Shown here piece after piece: positions 17,514 to 26,700 of a stretch of DNA of 64,000 bases (the first letter of the stretch is position 1; each line of letters starts with the position of its first letter). The notes below the pieces were generated by a model that was not told the DNA's origin, searched no databases, and saw only the letters and a program-made list of their open reading frames with translations. Source of the DNA: Campylobacterota bacterium (lineage in GTDB: Bacteria; Babelota; Babeliae; Babelales; RVW-14); assembly GCA_020633995.1 (NCBI GenBank), contig JACKCO010000004.1, positions 124,001 to 188,000 of the forward strand, written 5' to 3'. The translations under genes and the position numbers were made by a program.

Positions 17514-19424
17514 ATGAACGCATTTATTTTAGGAATGCTTGCCTCATTGCTCTTGTGTTGCAATGTGGAGCAGGCAAATGCCAACGCTCATGATGCCATG
17601 AGCGTTGCTAAAGAGCACGAAAAGGCTTTGGTAAAGCAGAAAAAAAATGCACAACGCGAAATGGAAAAAGCAAAAAAGACGACTGAAAAAGCACGCAAAA
17701 AGGAAATGAAGCGTGCGATGGAAGACAAGAAAAAACGCGTTGAAATGAAAAAGGCTGAGGACAAGAAAATTCGCAACAAGATGAAAAAGAAAGCCAAAAA
17801 AGATCGTGCTGCCAAAGAAGCTGATAAAAATCGTGTAGAGTACGAACGCCTTCGTGAAATGGATGGGCTTAAACAGGAAGAGAAAAAACAGCGTGCTCTG
17901 CAGGGACGTGATGAACGCGACATGCTTATGAGCAATTGGGAAACTCATCGTGATAAAGTTGTCCTGCAAGAAAAAGAAAAAGGTAAGTATGCCTATCTTT
18001 ATAAATCACCAGCATGGCCTATGCATGCACTCTTCTGGGAAAATAAAGCGTTTTTAAATGTGCAGTTTGACTACACCTACGCAACAGATGCTTATGGCTC
18101 TTGCCGTGGCGGTAGTGGGCATGATGTCTCAACACTTGAGTTTGGTCAGTGCCCAATCAAGCTCAAAGACATTTCTCTTGCCAGCAGGCTGCTTAAAGAT
18201 GGGAAAGTTAATCCAGAGGCATGTAACTTGGTTGTTGCAAACTTTCTGAAAGCGTTTGCGGATGAAACTTTGCGTTTTAATGGTAAGCAAGAGTCGATGA
18301 GTGTGTCGTTTGACTTTGCTCGTTACCTGCGTGGTCGTGATGTGGCCGTGGGTGTGCATGTGCCAATTGTGTACAAAAAGAATCGTCTTGAAATTGGTTT
18401 GCCAGTCAGTGGTCGTGAGCTTGAGTTTAATAGTTTCTTGGGATTGGGCAATGATCCGACAGCAACCTTAAATAACATTCCAATAGTTACTATACAGTCT
18501 CAATCAGGCCAGGCGATAGTTGTTCCTGCGAATACTGCTCTCAAACAACTTGTTAATCCAAATGTCTTGCAAGCTTTTAACGATTACATGATCGAAAAAA
18601 TCTTGAAAGGCAAAGGCATTGAACACGTTGGTGGTTCATCTGGTGGTATTGGAGACATTGAGCTGTTTGGTAACATCCAACTCAGACCATGGTGGGCCGA
18701 TAAAGTGATTTTTGGCTTACGTGTAGCAGTACCGACAGGCAAAGAAGCCGATCTGCACAGACTCTGGTCACCAGAGCTTGGCTGCGGTGGATTTACCACG
18801 GTTGGTGCCTACATGTCGGCACTGGTTAGCTATAAAAAGTTCCTGAATCCACATGTATTGATTGAAGGACGCTTTAGCAACTCAGCAAACGTTAAACGCC
18901 GTGTACCTCGCCGTGTTGTAACGCCTGACAGTGCTGTCGCAACCGAAGATCTTGGCCATGACTTGATTTCTCTTGGTGGTTTTGTCAAATACAAAACAGA
19001 TCCTCTTAGTGATGCTAACAAGTTTGATGAATTTGATGCGACAGTTAATGGCTTTGGTGACAAGATTAACAAAATTCGCATGACCAAGGGTGCAGAATTT
19101 GAGTTCCGCCTCGGTAACATGATGGAAGCGTTCTTGCTTCGTCGTGGCTTTATGGACGTGTACTACAACTTTAGAGCCAAAGCTCAAGATGAAGTACGTC
19201 GTTGCCTTGAGCAAGTTGACACAGCTTGCTGTCAGCGCGTTGATGAACTTAACCTGTGCTATGTTTGGGATAACACACAGCGTCTTGAGCATAAGCTTGG
19301 TTTTGAGTATGCCTATCAGTTTGATCTGGACGCACGTCTGCGTGTCGGCTTAGAGTATACCTTTGCTGGTAAGAGCGTTCCAAAACTAGTGTTATTCACA
19401 ACAGCGTTTAACTACTCATTTTAA
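17514..19424 (+). CDS. Probable outer membrane beta-barrel protein with lysine-rich coiled-coil head
   Basis: The 636-residue protein has a signal peptide (about 1-24), then about 120 residues dominated by Lys, Glu, Ala and Met (30-150) that should form a long charged helix. A C-terminal region of alternating hydrophobic strands ends in FNYSF, an aromatic C-terminus typical of barrels inserted by BamA. It is paralogous to the minus-strand protein at 50207-51712: both share a DI-x-LAS(R/K)L motif, GIGD(I/L), a V-(V/L)-PT segment, an F-(D/N)-EFD-x-TV motif and TFAG(K/R) near the end. The paralogue lacks the coiled-coil head. AAGGAGAG precedes the start. Confidence 0.8.
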   Translation: MNAFILGMLASLLLCCNVEQANANAHDAMSVAKEHEKALVKQKKNAQREMEKAKKTTEKARKKEMKRAMEDKKKRVEMKKAEDKKIRNKMKKKAKKDRAAKEADKNRVEYERLREMDGLKQEEKKQRALQGRDERDMLMSNWETHRDKVVLQEKEKGKYAYLYKSPAWPMHALFWENKAFLNVQFDYTYATDAYGSCRGGSGHDVSTLEFGQCPIKLKDISLASRLLKDGKVNPEACNLVVANFLKAFADETLRFNGKQESMSVSFDFARYLRGRDVAVGVHVPIVYKKNRLEIGLPVSGRELEFNSFLGLGNDPTATLNNIPIVTIQSQSGQAIVVPANTALKQLVNPNVLQAFNDYMIEKILKGKGIEHVGGSSGGIGDIELFGNIQLRPWWADKVIFGLRVAVPTGKEADLHRLWSPELGCGGFTTVGAYMSALVSYKKFLNPHVLIEGRFSNSANVKRRVPRRVVTPDSAVATEDLGHDLISLGGFVKYKTDPLSDANKFDEFDATVNGFGDKINKIRMTKGAEFEFRLGNMMEAFLLRRGFMDVYYNFRAKAQDEVRRCLEQVDTACCQRVDELNLCYVWDNTQRLEHKLGFEYAYQFDLDARLRVGLEYTFAGKSVPKLVLFTTAFNYSF

Positions 19425-19438
19425 GTAATAAAAACATG

Positions 19439-19468
19439 CCGGAAGCGTTTGTATAAAGGCGCTTCCGG
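19439..19468 (+). other. Perfect 9-bp RNA hairpin between genes
   Basis: CCGGAAGCG (19439-19447) pairs with CGCTTCCGG (19460-19468) around a 12-base loop. No T tract follows, so it is more likely an mRNA-stabilising or attenuating hairpin between the barrel gene and the next surface-protein gene than a full terminator. Confidence 0.6.
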
Positions 19469-19495
19469 TCCACCGTCAGTGCTGGAGAGTTTGTA

Positions 19496-21532
19496 ATGTT
19501 GAAAAAGCGTTGTTTCTTCTTGGCTTTATGTTGTGTAGCCGCAGTGGGTTCTTTGCATGCTCGAACGTTGCACAGAGGTCGCGAGTCTGGCTATAACGTT
19601 GAGTCAACTTCAACCATGCGCATTGAAAATCGATTACGTGTTAATAGCGGAAGGCTAAGAGTTGGGGAGAAGGCAACGCTTGAAGGTGCAACAGGTGCGA
19701 TTGTTGAATTTACCAATGGACGTTTTGTTGAAGAAAATCAAGTGGATGTTGAGCTGACGGGTACGCTTGATATTAATGCTAATGAGATTACTGTTGATGG
19801 GTCTAACTTCAACCCAGCTTCGGGACGGCCTCGTCAACGCATTCGCTTGAGTGGAAGTGCAAAGCTTGAGGGCCTTTCTGGGCGGTTTGATGAGTCTGTT
19901 AGTTTAGCAGATCCTGCCTCAGAACTTGATCTTAACCTTGCAACACCGATCAACACCAACATTAATCTTGCTGGAGGTAAAATTAATCTAACGGGCGATG
20001 CGCGCCTTTCTGATGGTCGTATGCCTCGAGGCGATGGTACCATTGATGCGCGTGGTAACAGACTGTCTACCGGGGGTCGAAATTTGACTCTAGGAGATAA
20101 TCTTACGTTGAGAAATATGTCTGATTGGGACATTAACAGCAAGATTACCGTGACGGGTGAATTGACTTTTACCGGGAATGCAAAAATTAACGGTAATGGT
20201 AATGTGCTTGATCTTTCTCAGGGGGGAACGATTAGAATCAGGGCTACAACAACGCTTGCTATGTGTAACATTACGCTTAAAGGCCTTGGTCTTGGAAAAC
20301 TTATTTTTGAAGATCCAACATCACAACTCTGTTTGTCTGACGCTCATGTGATGTTGAATCGTGACGTGACCTTTACAACCGGCGGTTTCTATATTGAAGG
20401 TCCAACAAAAATTATCACGAAAGATAAAATTTTGCGCTTTGATAGTGCAAGTTCTCTGACGGTTGATTGTCTAACGCTTGAATATGATACCGTTTCATTC
20501 ACCGATAAACAAAATATTCGACCGTTTAATGCAGCGGCTGATCTAAATCAGTTGCATCTAACATTGCTTAATAATGCAACCATTCGCAGGGTAGCTTCTA
20601 CCTCGGGCCCTGTAGTCATTGTTAATAACTTTATTTTAGAGGGACTGCTTGAATTGCACCCAGATTTCAAGATTTTCTTCTGTGAAACGGCAACGCTTGA
20701 CGGGGCAACGCATAATGTGTTCTTCTCGTGTGCTAAAGAGCCGCTTATTGTTGTTGATCCGGGCAAGATAGCGACGTTTGAAAATATTGCTTTCAAAGCA
20801 TTTGCTCCACACCATATTAATGCGGGTGCTAAATTTATCTTTGCAGATAACACTAAAATTGAACTTGGCCAAAATAGTGAACTTGTTACGACATGGACCT
20901 TTACCGGGGCATGTGTGCTGAATGGTCGCGGTTTCTGCCTTGACATGAGTAGCACTGCTGCTGCGCTTGTGTTGCAGCAAGATAGAACTAACTTGCTGCT
21001 CGAAGATATCATTATTAAAGGTCTTTCTGCCAATAAAATTCGTTGTCTTGATAATAGCAGTAGTGTTTCCTTTAAAAATGTTACGTGGATTCAAGATGAT
21101 TCAACAACATTCTCATTGGGTACGTTTGCAGTTATTAAGGATTTGGAACTTGTAGGTTCTTCAACGTTTGAATATTCAACGGTTGTTGGAAGTACCATTT
21201 TCGCACATGGAAAATTGAAACTCGATTGTGGTATGTCATTTAGCTATGCACCAAAACGTGCACATCGTGACTTAATTTACATGGAAAACAGTAGCGCTGT
21301 GCTTGAAATGAAAGGTGCGACGCTTGCATCGACGGTGACTGGTCTACGCTTGACACGAGGAACCCTCATGCTTGATCACAAAAACAATACGATCAATGAT
21401 GGTGCTGCGAGTGCTTCACAGTCAATAGCTTTTGGTAATGGGTCAGCAAGTGATGATTTGACTGTTAAAGTAATGCCGGGTGCAAATATTAATGTGCTTA
21501 CTGGACGCCTTGTTTATGATAATACGATTTAA
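19496..21532 (+). CDS. Exported beta-helix-like surface protein, two-module form
   Basis: The 678-residue protein has a signal peptide (about 1-22, ending SLHA). The shared module A (about 170-345) contains TGELTFTGNAKINGNGNVLDLSQ split over adjacent strands, FEDPTSQLCLS, TTGGFY and LTVDCLTLEYDT. Module B (about 455-678) contains TTWTFTGACVLNGRG, NKIRCLDNSSSVSFKNVTW, FSYAPKRAHRDLI, TGLRLTRGTL and ends LVYDNTI. The same A-B order occurs in the proteins at 39279, 42379 and 44489, and with a long coiled coil inserted between A and B in the protein at 26701. No anchor is visible. Function unknown. Confidence 0.83.
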   Translation: MLKKRCFFLALCCVAAVGSLHARTLHRGRESGYNVESTSTMRIENRLRVNSGRLRVGEKATLEGATGAIVEFTNGRFVEENQVDVELTGTLDINANEITVDGSNFNPASGRPRQRIRLSGSAKLEGLSGRFDESVSLADPASELDLNLATPINTNINLAGGKINLTGDARLSDGRMPRGDGTIDARGNRLSTGGRNLTLGDNLTLRNMSDWDINSKITVTGELTFTGNAKINGNGNVLDLSQGGTIRIRATTTLAMCNITLKGLGLGKLIFEDPTSQLCLSDAHVMLNRDVTFTTGGFYIEGPTKIITKDKILRFDSASSLTVDCLTLEYDTVSFTDKQNIRPFNAAADLNQLHLTLLNNATIRRVASTSGPVVIVNNFILEGLLELHPDFKIFFCETATLDGATHNVFFSCAKEPLIVVDPGKIATFENIAFKAFAPHHINAGAKFIFADNTKIELGQNSELVTTWTFTGACVLNGRGFCLDMSSTAAALVLQQDRTNLLLEDIIIKGLSANKIRCLDNSSSVSFKNVTWIQDDSTTFSLGTFAVIKDLELVGSSTFEYSTVVGSTIFAHGKLKLDCGMSFSYAPKRAHRDLIYMENSSAVLEMKGATLASTVTGLRLTRGTLMLDHKNNTINDGAASASQSIAFGNGSASDDLTVKVMPGANINVLTGRLVYDNTI

Positions 21533-21585
21533 AGAGAGAGAAAAATTAGTTAACGTTTATTTTGCTAGGTAAAAAAGGAGAGAGA

Positions 21586-22605
21586 ATGAGACGTTTTGGC
21601 TGCTCAAATAGTCTAAAAAAATGCTTAATCATGGTACTTATTTTGTTGCAAGGCTCAGCGCTATTTTGTGCTGCAAGCAAAAAAAGAGTATGCCGTGATG
21701 GAGAGACCATTGAGGGTTTTGTTCCTTTGAATGGGGTTTCTTTGCCATCAAAATCAGATGTCTATTTTAATGTTCCTCTTCCAGTACAAGGAATTGTAGA
21801 GTTTGGTGCCGATTGTACTATGCATCTCATGAGTGACCTACATACTGCATCACACATCAATTTTGCTATTGGTCAGAATTGCTCGGACTGTGCTTATATA
21901 AATGGGCAAGGATATACATTATTTCTTGGTGGTGATATAAACGTCCCAGCCTCACGTTCATTGCACATAGCTGGTGATTTAACGATTGATGGTAACGGAT
22001 ATACTATTTGTTTTGAGGACTTACTCTCGGAAATTTATGTTCATGAGCATTGCACACTTACTTTACGCAACCTTATTTTAAGGGGTTGGGATGGCAATTG
22101 CCAGCTTGCAGGACAAGGCCGTGTAGTATTGCAGGATTGTGAAATTGACTTGTCACCTGAAATGGTAGCTGAATATGAGGGTGATGGAGAAGTTGAAGTA
22201 CGTAGCTTGGTGTCAGTACAAGGTGGCGGCAAGTTAGTCTTTGGTGGTAGAAGTTCTTTAAAAATAGATTCATTTTCTACTTTGTGGATGGATTCGGATA
22301 CAACACTTCATTGGAAGAATCAAACTCGAACTGGGCTTGTAATGGTTGATGAAACATCCCGTATTTTCTTAAACGGTGGAAATATTCATGCAGATGCTAA
22401 AGGAGAGAACAAAGGGCTTCAACTGACTAAAGGAACATTGCTTTTAGATAATAGATGTATGATTCAAAATGACGGTAATACATCTGCTACAAGAAGTTTT
22501 CAACTTGGTGATGGAAGAAATACAGCTAATGATGTTGATGTAAAAGTTCTTGCTGGGGCGCTTGTTGAGGTTGATGGCTACATGGACTTTAATCCGGCTC
22601 GGTAG
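21586..22605 (+). CDS. Exported beta-helix-like protein, ~340-residue family
   Basis: The ATG at 21586 is chosen over 21562 because AAAAAAGGAGAGAGA lies just upstream. The 339-residue protein has a basic N-terminus and a signal peptide (about to residue 31). It contains GQGYTLFLGGDINVPASRSL, IDGNGYTICFEDL and a C-terminal part with LTKGTLLLDNRCMIQNDGNTSATRSFQLGDG, which matches the end of module B in the larger paralogues. It is most like the 339-residue protein at 41345. Function unknown. Confidence 0.8.
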   Translation: MRRFGCSNSLKKCLIMVLILLQGSALFCAASKKRVCRDGETIEGFVPLNGVSLPSKSDVYFNVPLPVQGIVEFGADCTMHLMSDLHTASHINFAIGQNCSDCAYINGQGYTLFLGGDINVPASRSLHIAGDLTIDGNGYTICFEDLLSEIYVHEHCTLTLRNLILRGWDGNCQLAGQGRVVLQDCEIDLSPEMVAEYEGDGEVEVRSLVSVQGGGKLVFGGRSSLKIDSFSTLWMDSDTTLHWKNQTRTGLVMVDETSRIFLNGGNIHADAKGENKGLQLTKGTLLLDNRCMIQNDGNTSATRSFQLGDGRNTANDVDVKVLAGALVEVDGYMDFNPAR

Positions 22606-22646
22606 TGTTTTGCAAGGTATATAAACGTTTTAAAGGAGAGTAGAAA

Positions 22647-25600
22647 ATGAGATGTTACAAGAAGATTGTGTGCTTAATGCTTTTGGCAGCCAGTGGCATT
22701 GAGCATCATCTTGCGGGGGCAAAGCTAGATTTTGCAAGTCGTAGCTCGTCCATATTGCTAGGTAGTAATGGAAAGCAGTCTGTTTTGCGTGTTGGCGATC
22801 AGAATAAAGTACGTGGTTGGGAGCAAGAATCAATTGTACGAGCATCTGATCGAGGCCTTACTATTAGCAGAAGTCCTGGAGGGGCTCAAGTTTACGATCA
22901 AAATAGTGCACCAGCCTCAGTGAATGATGAGTGGCACGTGCTAAGAGACTGGCAAATGGATCGTGCCTTTACTACAACCGATCCAGAACTTGTTTTACAA
23001 AACAGTGCTGCAATAGCTGCGCTTGCGCAGTGTTGCAAAAATAATAGTAATGCAATTGTAAAAAATGACGCGGATATTGCAAGTAACGCTTCTGACATCA
23101 TTACCAATGCGGTTAATATCGCATCAAATGCAACAAGTATTGCAAGTAACGCAATGGACATATCTGATAATCTTAAAGCAATTAGAAACAACAGTAATGC
23201 GCTTCTTGCATGTTGCAGAAATAATAGTAATGCAATTTTGGCTATTAATGCTGATCTGTCACAGGGTGTAGAGGACAACAGTAATGCCATTATTAAGCTT
23301 GAACAAGATGTAACCAACAATAGCAATGCTTTGATTGCAAAGTGTGACGAAATTGAAGCGAATAGCAATGCGATTTTGGTTAACGTTCAAAATATCACGA
23401 ATAACAGTAATGTTATCGTAGTTAATGTTCAAAATATAACAAATAATAGCAACACTATTGTTAAAAATTCTCAAAATATAATAAATAACAGTAATGCTAT
23501 TGTTGTCAAATGTGAAGAGATCGAAGCAAATAGCAACGCGATTATTAAGCATGATCAAGATATCACAAATAATAGCAATGCCATTATTGCGGTAGTCGAG
23601 TGTTGCGAAGACAATAGCGAAGCGATTATTAAGCTTGCACAAGATGTTGAAAATAATAGCAACGCGATCTTGAAGAATGTTCAGGATATCACCAACAACA
23701 GTAACACGCTGTTGGCATGTTGCCGTGATAATAGCAATGCGATCATCAAGTTGACGAATGATGTCGAAAATAACAGCAACGCGATCTTGAAGAATGTTCA
23801 GGATATCACCAACAACAGTAACACACTGTTGGCATGCTGTCGTGATAATAGCAATGCGATTATCAAGTTGACGGATGATGTTGAAAATAACAGCAACGCG
23901 ATCTTGAAGAATGTTCAGGATATCACCAATAACAGTAATACCTTGTTGGCATGTTGCCGCGATAACAGCAATGCGATTATCAAGTTGACGGATGATGTTG
24001 AGAACAACAGCAACGCGATCTTGAAGAATGTTCAGGATATCACCAACAACAGCAACACATTGTTGGCATGCTGCCGTGATAACAGCAACGCGATTATCAA
24101 GTTGACACAAGATGTTGAAAACAACAGCAATGCGATATTGAAGAACGTTGAGGATATTAAAAATAACAGTAACACGCTGTTGGCATGCTGCCGTGATAAC
24201 AGCAATGCGATTATCAAGTTGACACAAGATGTTGAAAACAACAGCAATGCGATATTGAAGAACGTTGAGGATATTAAAAATAACAGTAACACCTTGTTGG
24301 CTTGCTGCCGTGACAACAGCAATGCGATTATCAAGCTGACACAAGATGTTGAAAATAACAGCAACGCGATCTTGAAGAATGTTCAAGATATCACCAACAA
24401 CAGTAACACTTTGTTGGCATGCTGCCGTGATAACAGTAATGCGATTATCAAGTTGACACAGGATGTTGAAAACAACAGCAATGCGATCTTGAAGAATGTT
24501 CAAGATATCACCAACAACAGTAACACTTTGTTGGCATGCTGCCGTGATAACAGCAACGCAATTATCAAGCTGACGAATGATGTTGAAAACAACAGCAACG
24601 CGATCTTGAAGAACGTTCAGGATATCACCAACAACAGCAACACATTGTTGGCATGCTGCCGTGATAACAGCAACGCAATTATTAAACATGACCAAGATAT
24701 CACCAACAATAGTAATGCGATCATTGCATTGGTAGAGTGTTGTGAAGATAATAGCGAAGCGATTCTCAAGCTTGTTGAAGATGTTAAGAATAACAGTAAC
24801 ACCTTGTTGGCTTGCTGCCGAGATAATAGCAACGCGATTATCAAACATGATCAAGACATAACAAACAACAGTAATGCGATTGTTAAGAACGTTCAGGATA
24901 TCACCAACAACAGTAATACCTTGTTGGCTTGTTGCCGCGATAACAGTAATGCAATTGTTAAGTTGACGCAAGATGTTGAAAATAACAGCAACGCGATCCT
25001 GAAGAAGTGTCAAGATATCGAAAATAACAGCAATGCAATATTGAAGAATGTTGAAGATATTAGACACAACAGTGATGCAATTGTAAGTATTATGATTAAC
25101 AATGAGTTGATCATACATAACAGTAACGCAATTGTTGTACTTGCCGAGTGTTGTGAGGACAACAGCAATGCAATCATTAAACATGAGCAAGACATTAAGA
25201 ACAACAGTAACACCTTGTTGGCCTGCTGCCGTAACAACAGTAATGCGATTATTAAGCACGAACAGGATATAAAAAACAACAGTAATGCAATTATTGCAGT
25301 GGTTGAGTGTTGCAAAGACAATAGTGAGGCGATCCTGAAATTGGTACAAGATGTTACAAACAACAGTAACACGTTGTTGGCCTGCTGCCGCGATAACAGC
25401 AATGCGATTATCAAATTGACGCAAGATGTTGAAAACAACAGCAACGCGATTCTGAAAAACGTTGAAGATATCAAGAATAACAGCAATACGCTGTTGGCAT
25501 GTTGCCGAGACAATAGCAATGCGATCATCAGACACGATAAACAGCTAAATACCATTGATCATGGCCCAGAAAAAGTGTTTATCAAGCACAACACGCATCA

Positions 25601-26582
25601 AATCAACTTTGATCTGCATATTTCCTGTACACACTGCATGGTGATTGAACCAGAATGTCCAAAATCACCAAGTGATTTTGCAGCTGACGGGCAAAAGGCA
25701 GTCACTCGAAACGGTTACGCTTGTAACACGACTGTTACTATTAATGGTAATGGCCAGGCAATTAACCTTGCAAGCAAATGTGATGACATTATTCAGGTAG
25801 CAGATGGTGTACAAGTTATTTTTGAAAACGTTGTGTTCAGACACTACCATGACCGTGTTTTTCAGCTTGGCGAAGGATCTGAAGTTGTCTTTGGTAACTG
25901 CACACGTCTTGAACTTGATGAAATGCAGAGCATGGAGATGGATTGGAAGTTTGACGGAGATACACAAATCCGTGGTTATGACAATATCTTGATGCTGGGT
26001 GAGTACAACATAAGAGTATTGCCAAGTGCAGAGCTGACGATGCACAACTTGTGGTTGTCAGGCATGCAGGATAACAATGTACGTTGCGAACATGACGATT
26101 CAAGCATTATTTACAAAGATTGCGACTTGTGGTTATCAGCAGACTACAGCTTTACAAAAGGCTCAATGCTGTTTGTCCAAGATGTAGTTTTACGCGGAAC
26201 ACATTGGTTTAACTACATGACAGACTTGACATCAACCATTAGCGGATGCTCAAGCTTGACCTTTGATAAGGGCGTTGTGTTTAACTATGAACCGCCTATT
26301 GCGAACAGAGACCTGATTGCAATGCAAGACATTACAGCAGTCTTAAAATGGGATGGCTGTGATATTTACTCAACACCAACTGGCTGGCGCCTAACCGTGG
26401 GTACGTTGTGTGTTGATCATATCAACAGACTCTTTGGTAGCGGTTCAAGCTTGTCACAAGCCATAGCGTTTGGTAATTGTGTCAATCAAGTAGTACTTGA
26501 CGATCTTAATGTACAAGTGTTGCCTGGTGGATCAATTGATCTTCAATCAGGTGTGCTTGACTACGCAAACTTAGATACATAA
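22647..26582 (+). CDS. Giant exported protein with NNSNAI coiled-coil stalk (1311 residues)
   Basis: The product has a signal peptide (about 1-25), a LDFASRSSSILLGS segment equivalent to the FGS-x-x-S start of its paralogues, a non-repetitive stretch to residue 117, a repeat stalk (118-971) and a C-terminal module B (about 975-1311). The stalk is built of 14-residue units such as NNSNAIIKLTQDVE and NNSNAILKNVQDIT and 11-residue units NNSNTLLACCR. Hydrophobics recur at 3-4 spacing with Asn at every second d position, as in trimeric coiled coils with Asn at d. About 14 copies of NNSNTLLACCR bring paired cysteines. There is no YadA-type or autotransporter barrel at the C-terminus. Likely a long fibrous envelope protein or adhesin; this is inference. 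Confidence 0.85.
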   Translation: MRCYKKIVCLMLLAASGIEHHLAGAKLDFASRSSSILLGSNGKQSVLRVGDQNKVRGWEQESIVRASDRGLTISRSPGGAQVYDQNSAPASVNDEWHVLRDWQMDRAFTTTDPELVLQNSAAIAALAQCCKNNSNAIVKNDADIASNASDIITNAVNIASNATSIASNAMDISDNLKAIRNNSNALLACCRNNSNAILAINADLSQGVEDNSNAIIKLEQDVTNNSNALIAKCDEIEANSNAILVNVQNITNNSNVIVVNVQNITNNSNTIVKNSQNIINNSNAIVVKCEEIEANSNAIIKHDQDITNNSNAIIAVVECCEDNSEAIIKLAQDVENNSNAILKNVQDITNNSNTLLACCRDNSNAIIKLTNDVENNSNAILKNVQDITNNSNTLLACCRDNSNAIIKLTDDVENNSNAILKNVQDITNNSNTLLACCRDNSNAIIKLTDDVENNSNAILKNVQDITNNSNTLLACCRDNSNAIIKLTQDVENNSNAILKNVEDIKNNSNTLLACCRDNSNAIIKLTQDVENNSNAILKNVEDIKNNSNTLLACCRDNSNAIIKLTQDVENNSNAILKNVQDITNNSNTLLACCRDNSNAIIKLTQDVENNSNAILKNVQDITNNSNTLLACCRDNSNAIIKLTNDVENNSNAILKNVQDITNNSNTLLACCRDNSNAIIKHDQDITNNSNAIIALVECCEDNSEAILKLVEDVKNNSNTLLACCRDNSNAIIKHDQDITNNSNAIVKNVQDITNNSNTLLACCRDNSNAIVKLTQDVENNSNAILKKCQDIENNSNAILKNVEDIRHNSDAIVSIMINNELIIHNSNAIVVLAECCEDNSNAIIKHEQDIKNNSNTLLACCRNNSNAIIKHEQDIKNNSNAIIAVVECCKDNSEAILKLVQDVTNNSNTLLACCRDNSNAIIKLTQDVENNSNAILKNVEDIKNNSNTLLACCRDNSNAIIRHDKQLNTIDHGPEKVFIKHNTHQINFDLHISCTHCMVIEPECPKSPSDFAADGQKAVTRNGYACNTTVTINGNGQAINLASKCDDIIQVADGVQVIFENVVFRHYHDRVFQLGEGSEVVFGNCTRLELDEMQSMEMDWKFDGDTQIRGYDNILMLGEYNIRVLPSAELTMHNLWLSGMQDNNVRCEHDDSSIIYKDCDLWLSADYSFTKGSMLFVQDVVLRGTHWFNYMTDLTSTISGCSSLTFDKGVVFNYEPPIANRDLIAMQDITAVLKWDGCDIYSTPTGWRLTVGTLCVDHINRLFGSGSSLSQAIAFGNCVNQVVLDDLNVQVLPGGSIDLQSGVLDYANLDT
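22998..25560 (+). repeat. 117-bp/42-bp tandem in-frame repeats (NNSNAI stalk 1)
   Basis: The dominant DNA unit is 117 bases (33+42+42), encoding 11+14+14 residues; for example successive AACAACAGTAACAC units begin at 23694 and 23811. Copies between about 23640 and 24660 are nearly identical, while units at both ends are degenerate. Such arrays are prone to unequal recombination, so copy number may vary between strains. Confidence 0.93.
25509..26270 (+). repeat. Long direct duplication, copy 1 (C-terminal module of stalk protein 1)
   Basis: This segment is almost identical in DNA sequence to 31321-32082 in the next gene, with only scattered changes except for a divergent patch at about 25672-25745. 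Similarity stops sharply near 26270. The pattern of near-identity flanked by divergence suggests gene conversion or recent segmental duplication. Confidence 0.9.
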
Positions 26583-26592
26583 ACGCAAAAGC

Positions 26593-26624
26593 CTGAAGAG
26601 GAGGGAATCATCCCTCCTCTTCAG
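26593..26624 (+). other. Perfect 14-bp hairpin downstream of stalk gene 1
   Basis: CTGAAGAGGAGGGA (26593-26606) pairs perfectly with TCCCTCCTCTTCAG (26611-26624) around a 4-base loop. No T tract follows directly. It probably stabilises or terminates the upstream transcript together with the next hairpin. Confidence 0.75.
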
Positions 26625-26661
26625 AATATGAGATGGTGTAAGAGCTTCGTTACGAGCGTTA

Positions 26662-26685
26662 CGTAGAGGTGTCTACGCATTTTTT
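26662..26685 (+). terminator. Probable intrinsic terminator after stalk gene 1
   Basis: CGTAGA (26662-26667) pairs with TCTACG (26672-26677) around a 4-base loop, followed by CA and a run of T. It lies 16 bases before the next start codon, so it may also attenuate expression of the second stalk gene. Confidence 0.6.
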
Positions 26686-26700
26686 AAAAAAAGAGGAAGG

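Noticed and set aside
23259..25535. A 758-codon open frame on the minus strand opposite the first NNSNAI stalk, and similar ones opposite the second (for example 30283-31188).
   Set aside because: They are shadows of a repeat with few codons whose complement happens to lack stops; they have no RBS or signal peptide, and their sequence is just the mirrored repeat.
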